NCBI RefSeq assembly: GCF_014197245.1
Contig: NZ_JACIFF010000009.1
Span: forward strand, 62,001-126,000
Reading direction: 5' to 3'
Length of the DNA stretch: 64,000 nt
From: Neolewinella aquimaris
GTDB taxonomy: Bacteria > Bacteroidota > Bacteroidia > Chitinophagales > Saprospiraceae
Shown here one piece after another: positions 33,710 to 41,992 of the stretch. The notes below the pieces were generated by a model. That model made no database searches and was not told where the DNA came from. It was given only the letters and a program-made list of their open reading frames with translations. The position numbers were made by a program, and so were the translations under genes. Each line of letters begins with the position of its first letter. The stretch's first letter is position 1.

Positions 33710-34585
33710 TCACCACGAATAGCCGAGCACCACCGTCCCCCAGGCATGCGAGCGTCCACTTTGGAATTCCTTACTCAGATAGGTGTGGGAAAAGTCCACC
33801 GAGATGCCCGCTACCCCAAAGTGAACGCCCCCCGTCACGGTCCCGACCATTCGACTTAGCTGACTGCCCACTAAGGTATAGGGACTCCGACCGCCATTAA
33901 AGATTCCGCCCTGTAGCGTAGCATCGTAGCCAACCAGCCGGAACGCGGGTCGGAAATAAAGCCAGGTCCCACCCTTGCGAGCTGCGGTGGGTAGCCATCC
34001 TACTTCGGTAGGTAACGAAAACTCAGTGTGAATGCGATACGTCCCCACCTCAGTAGCAGCTACTCCCCGAACACTGAAGTGCCTCGCGGTCACTAGGGGC
34101 TGTGCCAATTGAAGCTTTGCGTTCAGTAGAAGGTCATTCTCGATCTGGTACTTCCACCCCCGGGGCTCCACGTTGCCCGTCTGCCGGTGAATCCACTTCT
34201 GCTCGGCCGCAGCCAGCGAAGCGGGGCCGATCACACCGAGGCTTATTTCCCAAGAATATTGCGCCTCATCACAAGCATTGCACCCGCGCCCCGCCGCCCG
34301 GTCCGCCATACCGTAACCGATAAACAATGCGCCCGCGTAGGGACGATCACCCACCAAAATTTGGTCCGCCCGAATGCTCGTAGGCGTATACCCCTCCTGC
34401 GCTACGAAAAAGCGACGGTGCCGGCGACCGTACTCCAGCCGAATGCCCTGGGTGAAATAGTAATCCGTCGCCGTAAAATAATCGTTGGCGTAGGTGAGTC
34501 GGACGAAATGGCTGTCCGCCTCCTGGGTAAGAAGCGGTAACGACATCCACATCAGAGCTACGGCAAAAATTCCTTTCCACACCAT
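33710..34585 (-). CDS. LpxR-like lipid A 3'-O-deacylase (DUF2219)
   Basis: A 291-residue outer-membrane enzyme predicted to remove the 3'-acyloxyacyl chain of lipid A. A signal peptide (IFAVALMWMSLPLLTQ) is followed by the family motif YANDYFTATDYYFTQG with Asn-34/Asp-35, then GDRPYAGALFIGYG, and GPASLAAAEQKWIHRQTG with the probable catalytic His-133. The C-terminus is beta strands ending VVLGYSW, as expected for an outer-membrane barrel. A Cys pair, CNAC, lies in a loop near 102-105. The gene is flanked by a 16-bp direct repeat at 33667 and 34658. Deacylase activity is inferred from family motifs. Confidence 0.85.
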   Translation of the reverse strand: MVWKGIFAVALMWMSLPLLTQEADSHFVRLTYANDYFTATDYYFTQGIRLEYGRRHRRFFVAQEGYTPTSIRADQILVGDRPYAGALFIGYGMADRAAGRGCNACDEAQYSWEISLGVIGPASLAAAEQKWIHRQTGNVEPRGWKYQIENDLLLNAKLQLAQPLVTARHFSVRGVAATEVGTYRIHTEFSLPTEVGWLPTAARKGGTWLYFRPAFRLVGYDATLQGGIFNGGRSPYTLVGSQLSRMVGTVTGGVHFGVAGISVDFSHTYLSKEFQSGRSHAWGTVVLGYSW

Positions 34586-34640
34586 CCCGTAGAGTTACGA
34601 ATTTGGGATGGGCGGAGATTTTACGTTTGCCGCTTTCCCC

Positions 34641-34685
34641 CTAATCTGCGACAATCCGCGAATTAAATCCGCGCCCAATCTGCGG
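34641..34685. repeat. AATCTGCG/AATCCGCG word repeat, right of lpxR-like gene
   Basis: Words AATCTGCG, AATCCGCG, AATCCGCG and AATCTGCGG follow one another in the divergent gap between the LpxR-like and App1 genes. This includes the 16 bp identical to 33667-33682. It is in the opposite orientation to the copies at 3808 and 35869. Confidence 0.6.
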
Positions 34686-34781
34686 TCAACCAAGAAACAC
34701 CCTGCTCCCGCCCGAGTGAACAAAGGCGCAACGAAAAACTTCGTAAAGCGCACCTTTGCCTCCGCAAACCAAAGCAAATAC

Positions 34782-35840
34782 ATGCCCCTCACCAAACTCT
34801 CCAAGGACCTCCACCGCGAGTGGGACAACCTCGTCGACCGCCTGCGCTGGGGCCACGATAAACCCATCGACGTCGCCAACTACATCGGCTTCGGCCGGCC
34901 GGATTTTCTGTACCTCACCGGACGGGTACTGCGCGACCGCGGCATCGCCCGCAACGAACGCGACCAGCTGTGGCACAACATCGTCAACAACTTCAAGCGC
35001 TTCAACAGCCGTGAGATCAACGACGCGAAGGTGGAAATCACCTGGGGAGGACACACCTTCGAGCGCACGACCGACAGCGAGGGCTATTTCTACATCGAGC
35101 ACGCCTGTGACCCGGACGAAGCCCCCAAACTCGACGATGAACTGTGGCAGGAAGCGACCGTACGCGTGATCGAGACGCCCCTGGACGGCAGAGTGGATTA
35201 TGTAAGCCACTCCGACGTGATCCTACCCCGCGAAGCGGAGTTTGGAATCATCAGCGACATCGACGATACCATCCTGAAGACCGACGTGACCAGCCGCTTT
35301 AAGCTGAAGGCGATGATGCACACCCTGCTCAAAAACGCCAGCAACCGCCGGGCCTTCGAGGGGGTGTCAGACTTTTATTTGGCGCTGCAGGGGGGACCGG
35401 ATGCGGAGGGCTTCAATCCTTTCTTTTACGTCAGCAATAGCCCCTGGAACCTGTACGACCTCCTGCTCGATTTTCTGCACATCAACCACCTGCCCCGGGG
35501 GCCGATCATGCTGCGCGATTTCGGGCTGCCGGCCGAGGATACAGTTACTTCCTACAAAACGCACAAGGCGGATATGGTGGATAAGATCTTGTCGACCTAC
35601 CCTCACCTGCCATTTATCTTACTAGGCGACAGCGGGGAGGCGGACACCGATATCTACCTGGAGGCTGCCCGGAACAATCCCGAACGCATCCTGTGTATTT
35701 ATATCCGGGACGTGCAGCACGAGCTACGGGCACAACGGATCGAGGACCTCATTGAAGACATCAGCAACATCAACGTGAAGCTGGTGGGGAGTTACGAGGA
35801 GGCGGCGGCGCATGCGCGGATGGAGGGGTGGATCCAGTAG
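34782..35840 (+). CDS. App1-family (DUF2183) phosphatidate phosphatase-like protein
   Basis: A 352-residue protein with the APP1 catalytic domain (DUF2183), a HAD-type fold related to yeast Mg-dependent phosphatidate phosphatase App1. The catalytic motif is GIISDIDDTILKTDV (Asp-159, Asp-161), followed by FFYVSNSPWNLYDLL and LLGDSGEADTDIY. The first 150 residues are a helical and beta region probably supporting the active site. The frame is open from 34608, but the extension is encoded by the repeat element, so ATG 34782 is chosen. No signal peptide. Its lipid substrate is inferred from the yeast enzyme. Confidence 0.9.
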   Translation: MPLTKLSKDLHREWDNLVDRLRWGHDKPIDVANYIGFGRPDFLYLTGRVLRDRGIARNERDQLWHNIVNNFKRFNSREINDAKVEITWGGHTFERTTDSEGYFYIEHACDPDEAPKLDDELWQEATVRVIETPLDGRVDYVSHSDVILPREAEFGIISDIDDTILKTDVTSRFKLKAMMHTLLKNASNRRAFEGVSDFYLALQGGPDAEGFNPFFYVSNSPWNLYDLLLDFLHINHLPRGPIMLRDFGLPAEDTVTSYKTHKADMVDKILSTYPHLPFILLGDSGEADTDIYLEAARNNPERILCIYIRDVQHELRAQRIEDLIEDISNINVKLVGSYEEAAAHARMEGWIQ

Positions 35841-35868
35841 GTCACGGCTTCGCCTTCAGGATTTTTTT

Positions 35869-35915
35869 AACGCAGATTTTGGCAGATTTTTTCGCGGATT
35901 GACGCGGATTTTCTG
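35869..35915. repeat. CGCAGATTTT/CGCGGATT word repeat between convergent genes
   Basis: CGCAGATTTT, GGCAGATTTT, CGCGGATT and CGCGGATTTT follow in tandem, 28 bp after the App1 stop and just before the end of the convergent E1 gene. The position at converging 3' ends matches the copy at 3808-3846. Confidence 0.65.
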
Positions 35916-35931
35916 CCGCTGCAAACGTGAC

Positions 35932-38304
35932 TTAGAAAGCTGCCAGGGCCTGGGCGGCTTCGACGACGTCCATTACCTGGGGTTTGCTGGCGTAGTTGCC
36001 GTCGTCGGCGTAGGCGGGGCGGTGGACGGCCGCGGTGAGGGTGCGGACCGGGGCATCGAGTAAGTTGAAGCCCTTCTGCTCTTCGATGATCTGGCGCTCG
36101 ATGTAGGCGGAGGCGCCGCCCGGCATGTCTTCGTCGACGATAAGCAGGCGGTTGGTCTTGGCGAGGTGGCCTACGAGTCGGTGTTCGAGATCGAAGGGGA
36201 GCAGGGTCTGTAGGTCGATCACTTCGGCCTCGATTCCTCCTGCGGCCAGACGTTCGGCAGCTTCGAGGCAAACGCGGACGCAGGCGCCGTAGGTGACGAT
36301 GGTGAGGTCGGTACCCGGCCGTAATAATTCCGGCACGCCGAGGGGTACGCGGAATTCAGCCAGGTTTTCGGGTTCGTTCTCCCGGAGGCGGTAGGCATTG
36401 AGGACTTCGATCACGACGGCCGGATCGTCGCCTTCCAGCAAGGTATTGTACATGCCGGCGGCCTGTACCATGTTGCGGGGGACGCAGAGGTGCATTCCGC
36501 GCAGGCTTCCGATCAGGGGCGAGAGGTAGGAGCCGCTGTGCCACACTCCCTCCAGGCGGTGACCGCGGGTGCGAATGATGAGCGGACAGGCCTGCATGCC
36601 GTTGCTGCGCCAGCGTAGGGTGGCTACGTCGTCGGTAAGCATCGGTAGAGCGTAGAAGATGTAGTCGAGGTACTGGATCTCGGCGATCGGGCGTAAGCCG
36701 CGCATGGCCATTCCCATTGCCTGGCCTACGATGGTCCACTCGCGGATGCCGGTATCGAAAACGCGGTGTTTGCCGAAGCGTTCCTGCAGACCGGCAAAGC
36801 CCTGGTTGACATCGCCGATCTCCCCCACGTCTTCCCCGAAGGCGAAGAGCTCCGGGCGCTGCTCGAATTTGGCGGCGAAGAAGTGCTGCAGGATCTCGTA
36901 GCCGGGTACCGATTTAGGTTTTTCCGGATAGTGGGGCTCCACCGCGCCAAGACGGAGGGGCGACTGGGGCGTATTGCTAAGGAGGTTGCTTCCCTTACTC
37001 TCGGCCAGTTCACGCCGGGCGTCGCGCAGCCATTCGGCGAGGGGCCGGGGCAGTTGGTCCGCGCCGATCTCAAAGCGCAGGTGGCGTACCGCATCGATCA
37101 GGTTCGACAGCAGGGGCTCCGCCATTTTGGTGACTTCCTCCGCAAAACGGTCCAGCTCGGAGGAGCGGTGCCCGTTGGTGGGGAGGAGCGACAGCAGTTT
37201 TTCCCGGCGGGCGCGGCGCGGCGCCTGGATATTTTCCCAGGCACTTTTGCGGGCGGCGGCAACTACCTTTTTGGCCTTCTTGTCTAGCTCGTCCAGCTCA
37301 CTGGCTTCGGCGATGCCCGTTGCCAGCAGGTAGTGGCGGAATTGGGCTAGGCAGTCCCACTTTTTCTCCCACGCCAGCCGCTCGGCGCTTTTGTAGCGTT
37401 CGTGGCTGCCGCTGGTGCTGTGGCCGTTCGGCTGGGTCAGTTCGCGGATGTGGATCAGGGCCGTGCGGTGGTTCTTCCGTACCTGACGCGCCACTTCGGG
37501 GAAGAGGTCGATCAGGGCGGGATAGTCCCATCCCTCGACCCGGTAAATATCGATTCCATTGGTCCCTTCTTCGCGTTTGAGTCCGGCCATGGCGGCGCTG
37601 ATGCTGCCCTTGGTGGTCTGCAGGTCGACGGGCACCGAAATGCCGTATCCGTCATCTACAACGGTGCAGACCATCGGTACTCCGGTCACGCCGGCGGCGT
37701 TCATCGTTTCCCAGAAAATCCCTTCGGAGGTGGATGCGTCGCCGATTTCCGTCCACGCGATCTCGTTGCCTTCATCGGAGTGCAGGCGGGCGGGGAGTCG
37801 TTCGTCCCGGCGGTAGACCTTGGAGGCGTAGGCGAGTCCGAAACCCCGGGCCATTTGTCCGGCCGTGGGGGAAGTGGCGCTGCTGAGGTTCAGTCGCTGG
37901 GTGGCATCGAGCCAGTTGCCGTCGCCGTCGATCGTTGCGTTGGCGTAGTGGCCGCCCATTTGCCGGCCGCCGCTGAAGGGGTCGTGGTTTTCGTCGGAAT
38001 AGAGCTGGGCCAGCAACTGCTCCGGCGTGGCCATATCGAGGGTCAGCAGGAGGGTGTGGCCGCGGTAGTAGTCGGCCCGCCAGTCGCCGTCCCGTACGGC
38101 CCGGGCCATGGCTACCTGATAAAGTTCTTTGCCGTCGTCGCTTACGCCGAATTTTGCACGTCCGCTGAGGACGTCTTTGCGAATGATGTTGCTCAACTCC
38201 CTGCTAACGCGACAGATGTAGTAGTCCTTCAGGGCGCGCTCGAAGTCAGATTCCGGAATTTTCCGGAAGTCCGCCGTGGTAAGCTCAGGATCTTTTAGGG
38301 GCAA
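35932..38304 (-). CDS. fused alpha/beta E1 of a 2-oxoacid dehydrogenase complex
   Basis: A 790-residue thiamine-diphosphate enzyme that decarboxylates a 2-oxoacid and passes the acyl group to a lipoyl E2. Residues about 30-390 are the alpha subunit: YYRGHTLLL, then the ThDP-binding EIGDASTSEGIFWETMNAAG and VVDDGYGISV. Residues about 480-790 are the beta subunit: FAFGEDVGEIGDVNQGF, DTGIREWTIVGQAMGMAMRG and LIVDEDMPGGASAYI. Fusion of the two chains is known in Bacteroidota. Motifs suit a branched-chain 2-oxoacid or pyruvate substrate and I cannot decide. No E2 or E3 is beside it. A TACCTTCG box lies about 95 bp upstream. Confidence 0.9.
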   Translation of the reverse strand: MPLKDPELTTADFRKIPESDFERALKDYYICRVSRELSNIIRKDVLSGRAKFGVSDDGKELYQVAMARAVRDGDWRADYYRGHTLLLTLDMATPEQLLAQLYSDENHDPFSGGRQMGGHYANATIDGDGNWLDATQRLNLSSATSPTAGQMARGFGLAYASKVYRRDERLPARLHSDEGNEIAWTEIGDASTSEGIFWETMNAAGVTGVPMVCTVVDDGYGISVPVDLQTTKGSISAAMAGLKREEGTNGIDIYRVEGWDYPALIDLFPEVARQVRKNHRTALIHIRELTQPNGHSTSGSHERYKSAERLAWEKKWDCLAQFRHYLLATGIAEASELDELDKKAKKVVAAARKSAWENIQAPRRARREKLLSLLPTNGHRSSELDRFAEEVTKMAEPLLSNLIDAVRHLRFEIGADQLPRPLAEWLRDARRELAESKGSNLLSNTPQSPLRLGAVEPHYPEKPKSVPGYEILQHFFAAKFEQRPELFAFGEDVGEIGDVNQGFAGLQERFGKHRVFDTGIREWTIVGQAMGMAMRGLRPIAEIQYLDYIFYALPMLTDDVATLRWRSNGMQACPLIIRTRGHRLEGVWHSGSYLSPLIGSLRGMHLCVPRNMVQAAGMYNTLLEGDDPAVVIEVLNAYRLRENEPENLAEFRVPLGVPELLRPGTDLTIVTYGACVRVCLEAAERLAAGGIEAEVIDLQTLLPFDLEHRLVGHLAKTNRLLIVDEDMPGGASAYIERQIIEEQKGFNLLDAPVRTLTAAVHRPAYADDGNYASKPQVMDVVEAAQALAAF

Positions 38305-38413
38305 AGCAAGGTGGTTTAGTATTTACGGTGGTGAGCCGATAATTTGGTCAGGGTAACACGTCAAAATCTGGCCGGTATTCAGGCAATCCGACCTTTGCGA
38401 AGGTAACGATATT

Positions 38414-39220
38414 TTACGATTTCCGGTTTACCGCTACATCCGGGCCGGCCCCGATAGCTATTGGGGCGGGAGCATGGGAAGTCCACCGAAGCAGCGAGGC
38501 GCTTTCGGCATCCATACGTAGGTAAGTGCACTCGAACAACCATTCACCCAGATTGAGGTAGCGGGTGCTGCCGTTGGAAAGCGTAAAGTCGATCGGAATG
38601 TGGCGGTGGCCAAAAATGCAATAGTCCAGTGCGGGATCCTGGGCCAATTTACGTTCGCAGTAGGCGACGAGCCACTCCCCTTCCGGTCCCAGGAAGGCGG
38701 CCTCCGGCCCCTGGCTTTCCCGGCTCTGGTGGCTGAAGAAGAGTGCCAGGTGCATGGCCAGATTTGGGTGCAGCCGTCCGTAGAGCCACTTTGCCCAGGG
38801 AGCATTCATCACCTTTTTTAATCGCTTGTAGCCGTGGTCGCCTGGTCCGAGTCCGTCGCCGTGGCCGATCAGCACGCGCTTCCCGTAAATCGTGTGCACG
38901 ACGGGATCGCGGTGCAGGACGACCCCGGTTTCCTGCGGCAGGTAATCTTCCATCCACATGTCGTGGTTTCCGGTGAAGACGTGGATGGGAATGCCCCGAT
39001 CCGTGATCTCGGCCAGCTTGCCCAAAAACCGCACGTAGCCCCGCGGCACGGAGCGTTTCCACTCGAACCAAAACTCAAACAAATCGCCTACGAGGTAGAT
39101 GGCCTCCGCTTGCTCCGCCACGCAGTGATCCAACCACCGGACGATCCGTAGCTCGCGTTCGCGGCTGCTGCAGCGAGCGTCTACGCCGAGGTGGAAGTCG
39201 GATGCGAAGAAGGTGGGCAT
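38414..39220 (-). CDS. lpxH: UDP-2,3-diacylglucosamine diphosphatase LpxH
   Basis: LpxH cleaves UDP-2,3-diacylglucosamine to lipid X and UMP in lipid A synthesis at the inner-membrane surface. The metallophosphoesterase motifs are complete: FFASDFHLG (Asp-8, His-10), LVGDLFEFWFEWK, FTGNHDMW, LIGHGDGLG and IFGHRHIPID. The family's normal end is around LNLGEWLFECTYL. Beyond it the protein has about 30 more residues, ending SHAPAPIAIGAGPDVAVNRKS. Part of this tail (PIAIGAGP) is encoded by the GATAGCTAT palindrome at 38449-38466, so it probably grew by a repeat entering the 3' end. Confidence 0.93.
   Translation of the reverse strand: MPTFFASDFHLGVDARCSSRERELRIVRWLDHCVAEQAEAIYLVGDLFEFWFEWKRSVPRGYVRFLGKLAEITDRGIPIHVFTGNHDMWMEDYLPQETGVVLHRDPVVHTIYGKRVLIGHGDGLGPGDHGYKRLKKVMNAPWAKWLYGRLHPNLAMHLALFFSHQSRESQGPEAAFLGPEGEWLVAYCERKLAQDPALDYCIFGHRHIPIDFTLSNGSTRYLNLGEWLFECTYLRMDAESASLLRWTSHAPAPIAIGAGPDVAVNRKS
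38449..38466. repeat. CCCCGATAGCTATTGGGG palindrome inside lpxH 3' end
   Basis: An 18-bp near-perfect palindrome (one T-G mismatch) of the same family as 33600-33617 and 26049-26060, but here inside coding sequence, encoding residues near the LpxH C-terminus. Confidence 0.75.
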
Positions 39221-39345
39221 GGGAGGGGAATGAGGGATTGAGGGGGAGGAGGGATTGAGGGGAGGGAGGGATTGCGGGGTTGAGGGGAGGGAGGGATTGA
39301 GGGATTGAGGGGTTGAGGGTTAGTGGAGGAGGGGGAGGTAGGTTG
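39221..39345 (+). repeat. G-rich GGGATTGAGG array with G-quadruplex potential
   Basis: About ten units of GGGATTGA or GGGGTTGA mixed with GGGAGG. The + strand has more than a dozen runs of three to five G separated by 1-5 nt, a pattern able to form G-quadruplexes. It fills the whole gap between lpxH and the epimerase gene and continues into the epimerase's last codons. Confidence 0.75.
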
Positions 39346-40351
39346 GGGGGAGGTGGTTGCCCATGGTTTTGCTGAGGTGGAAGGCCTGGCCGATCTCCCG
39401 GATGGTGCGGTCGAGGGGAAGGTAAGGGTTGCCGGTGACGGTGGGGTAATCGGAGCCGTCGTAGGTGAAGGAGGACTGTAGTTGTCGGTGGGTTTCGCGG
39501 GTGATGAGGGGGGTGGTGTCGGTGATTTTTGCCCGGAGGCTTTCCAGGGGCCAGAGGAGGGCCGACTGCCAGCCGGGCATGGCGTAGGTGGGGGGTGGTG
39601 CGTCGATGCTGCGGGCGATCGAGGTGAGGATGTCCTTCCAGCTGTGGTTGGCGGCGGAGAGGAGGAGGCGATCGCGGTCGATGCGGCGGTCGAGGAGGGT
39701 GAGGATGCCGCGGACCACGTCCCGGACGTCGACGAAACCCGTGGTGCCGAGGGGGTAGATGCGGCTGCCGCTGCTGGCGCGTCTCCAGAGGGCGGGGGTG
39801 TTGCTGCCGCTCCAGTCGCCCGCACCCAGGACGGTGGCGGGATATAAGGCGGCGACGGAGAGCCCTTCAGCCTGTCCGCGCCATACTTCCCGTTCGGCGG
39901 CGAACTTTGAGCGGGCGTAGCTGGTATTCGGCTCCTCCAGGGGCCAGCGGTCGGTGATCTTGGTGACTTGACCGCCATTGGTGCGGTTCAGTGCGGCGAC
40001 AGAACTGAGGTGGATGAGGCGTTCCGTGCCGGCTTCCAGCATCATATTGACCAGGTTGGCCGTCCCTTCGCCGTTGACGTGGAGCATCTTCTCCTCGTCG
40101 CCCGACTGGTAGGATACGCAGGCGGCGGCGTGTATTACGGTCGATATTCCGCTCAGTGCATCCAGCAGGCTATTGGGGTCGGTGACGTCCCCCTCTACGA
40201 GGGTGCACCACTCCCCCAGTTCGCGCAGGGTGGAAGCATCGGAAGTCGGACGGACCAGGGCGATGAAGGGTCGACCGGCCGCAGCCAGGGTATGGGCTAA
40301 ATAGTAACCGATAAAGCCGGTGCCCCCGGTCAGTAAAAGATCAGGCTGCAT
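39320..40351 (-). CDS. NAD-dependent epimerase/dehydratase-like SDR
   Basis: A 343-residue extended short-chain dehydrogenase. The NAD(P)-binding motif is LLLTGGTGFIGYYLA at residues 4-18, the acidic residue of the second strand is in VEGDVTDPN, and the active site has SSVAAL with Tyr and Lys in SYARSKFAAE (YxxxK). It resembles dihydroflavonol-4-reductase-like and sugar epimerase proteins, so the substrate is not assigned. ATG 40351 overlaps the anmK stop by 11 bp; the longer frame from 40384 is not supported. The last residues (HLPPTYLPLLH) are encoded by DNA continuous with the G-rich repeat. Confidence 0.88.
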   Translation of the reverse strand: MQPDLLLTGGTGFIGYYLAHTLAAAGRPFIALVRPTSDASTLRELGEWCTLVEGDVTDPNSLLDALSGISTVIHAAACVSYQSGDEEKMLHVNGEGTANLVNMMLEAGTERLIHLSSVAALNRTNGGQVTKITDRWPLEEPNTSYARSKFAAEREVWRGQAEGLSVAALYPATVLGAGDWSGSNTPALWRRASSGSRIYPLGTTGFVDVRDVVRGILTLLDRRIDRDRLLLSAANHSWKDILTSIARSIDAPPPTYAMPGWQSALLWPLESLRAKITDTTPLITRETHRQLQSSFTYDGSDYPTVTGNPYLPLDRTIREIGQAFHLSKTMGNHLPPTYLPLLH

Positions 40352-41438
40352 ACAACGCGCCGTTGACGGTATCCGCAGCGGCACCGGTTGCCGAAGCTAG
40401 ACTATTGGAAATCCCTTCGCGGCGGAAGAGGGCGCAGAGGGCGACCAGGGCGGCTTCCTTAAAATCCGCCGTCATTTTATCTTCGGTCGGTGCAAAGTTG
40501 AGTTCCGGAGCGCCTTCCCGGATGCACTCCAGCAAGTACTTGTTGTGCGCTCCCCCGCCGGTTATCAGGAGGTCTGCTCCCGCGTTCCCGCCCGACACCT
40601 CACGCAAGTCCTTTGCGATGCGGCTGGCCAGCCAGCGGGTGAAGGTGGCCAGACGGTCGGTGACTGGAGTCGGGTGATCGCGAAGCAGGGGCCAAAGTGT
40701 TTCTACGACCCATTGGTTGCTGAGTGATTTTGGGTAAGGACGGGCGTGGTACGGCAGTGCGTCGATGTTCGCCGCCAGTTCGGGCAGAAATGTTCCGGAG
40801 CGAGCCAGTTTACCGCCGGCGTCGTAGGGCGCCCCGTTCAATTGGGCCAGGCGGTCGAGGATCTGGCAGCAACCGCTTACGTCACCGGCGGTGAAGGTGC
40901 CTTCGGCCTGGCGTACGCTGAAATTGGCGATGCCCCCGAGGTTGAGAAAAAGGGAATGGTCGGGAAACAGGTGGTGATCGGCGACCGGTGCGAGGGGTGC
41001 CCCCTGTCCTCCGGCGGCCACGTCAGCACTCCGCAGCTCGGTTACTACCGGAAGGCCCACCCTGGCGGCGAGTTGGGCACCGTCGCCAAGTTGCACGCTG
41101 AATCCCGCGCCGGGCTCGTGGAAGACCGTATGGCCGTGGTAGCCCGCCAGCAAGGGGTACACCTCATGTTTTTTCAGGAATGCGGCGGCGCGATCGCCTA
41201 CGTACCGGCCCAGGTCTGAGTGCAACCGCCAGAGCTCTCGCCCCGACAGGGAATCGGACGACTGTAGTCGTTCCTTCCACTCCGGTGGGTAGGGGTCCGT
41301 GGTGGCCGCGGTGATCGACCACTCCGCGATCGGCCGGGGATCGCCCGACGACAGGGAGAATTCGCAGACGGCCAGGTCGATGCCGTCGAGCGAACTCCCC
41401 GACATGATGCCGAGGACGGTATGCCGGGTGGTAGCCAA
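40341..41438 (-). CDS. anmK: anhydro-N-acetylmuramic acid kinase
   Basis: AnmK hydrolyses and phosphorylates 1,6-anhydro-MurNAc to MurNAc-6-phosphate in cell-wall recycling. The 365-residue protein has the family start VLGIMSGSSLDGIDLA, the motif GYHGHTVFHEPG, ELRSADVAAGGQGAPL with the catalytic Asp, LNLGGIANFSV and LLITGGGAHNKYLLE. The gene overlaps the next one (epimerase) by 11 bp and follows the cytochrome lipoprotein gene with a 2-bp gap, so three genes share a transcript. No MurQ etherase is in the window. Confidence 0.96.
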   Translation of the reverse strand: MATTRHTVLGIMSGSSLDGIDLAVCEFSLSSGDPRPIAEWSITAATTDPYPPEWKERLQSSDSLSGRELWRLHSDLGRYVGDRAAAFLKKHEVYPLLAGYHGHTVFHEPGAGFSVQLGDGAQLAARVGLPVVTELRSADVAAGGQGAPLAPVADHHLFPDHSLFLNLGGIANFSVRQAEGTFTAGDVSGCCQILDRLAQLNGAPYDAGGKLARSGTFLPELAANIDALPYHARPYPKSLSNQWVVETLWPLLRDHPTPVTDRLATFTRWLASRIAKDLREVSGGNAGADLLITGGGAHNKYLLECIREGAPELNFAPTEDKMTADFKEAALVALCALFRREGISNSLASATGAAADTVNGALYAA

Positions 41439-41440
41439 GC

Positions 41441-41803
41441 TTACTGTTCCAGCGCTTTGTTGAAGGACATGGTGTACTTCGCCATGGCTTCGATCTCTTC
41501 CTCGCTGAGTATCTCTCCGAAGGCGGTCATGACGCCGTTTTCGCTACCGTTGGTGATGATGTTGATGCGGTAGGCCAGATCGCTGGTGGCTTCCTGAAGG
41601 TTTGCTGCGCCATTGGTTCCCATATCGCCGTAGAGGCCATGGCAGGCGATACAGCGGATCTTCCAGATCTTTTTCGCGTCGATATCCTGCGCTTTGGCTA
41701 CCGGCGGGGTCGTGCCGGGAGCTTCCGTGGGGGTGGTGTCCTCACCGCCGCCACAGGCGAGAACGATCAGGGCGATAAACATCAGGGGGAAGAGCCTTTT
41801 CAT
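41441..41803 (-). CDS. c-type cytochrome lipoprotein
   Basis: A 120-residue lipoprotein with a lipobox ending VLAC (Cys-17), then a Thr/Pro-rich linker, and a small class I cytochrome c domain. The haem attachment site is CIACH (Cys-51, Cys-54, His-55) in KIRCIACHGLYGDMGTNGA. The axial Met is probably in GVMTAFGEILSEEE. It would be anchored at a membrane facing the periplasm and carry electrons to or from an unknown partner. It heads a tight unit with anmK and the epimerase, an unexpected pairing with no obvious functional link. Confidence 0.9.
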   Translation of the reverse strand: MKRLFPLMFIALIVLACGGGEDTTPTEAPGTTPPVAKAQDIDAKKIWKIRCIACHGLYGDMGTNGAANLQEATSDLAYRINIITNGSENGVMTAFGEILSEEEIEAMAKYTMSFNKALEQ

Positions 41804-41948
41804 GGTCTGAAATTACGTTGTGGAGAATTGTAGCGGGAAAGGTAAGGTAAGCCCACCTATATACAATCCTGCCGCGCCCACATTGTTGCAATTCGGAAGC
41901 GCTAGAAACTTTTTGGCCACAATGGTTTCCCAGCCCGCAATAACTTCC

Positions 41949-41956
41949 TATCTTTG
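41949..41956 (+). promoter_or_regulatory. TATCTTTG promoter -7 box before rplY
   Basis: An exact TAnnTTTG match that ends 36 nt before the rplY ATG, followed by a GC-rich short leader (GCGGGCCCTAAGCG). The motif is identical to those before trhO and the tRNA. Confidence 0.65.
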
Positions 41957-41992
41957 CGGGCCCTAAGCGAAACCGCGCGAAAGTATCAACGT

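Noticed and set aside
33553-33759. 68-codon frame on the minus strand
   Set aside because: It is made of the GATAGCC palindrome repeats and overlaps the end of the LpxR-like gene; low-complexity translation.
39221-39345. Possible CRISPR or variable tandem repeat protein region
   Set aside because: Units of 8-10 bp without spacers; the gap is non-coding apart from the epimerase end.
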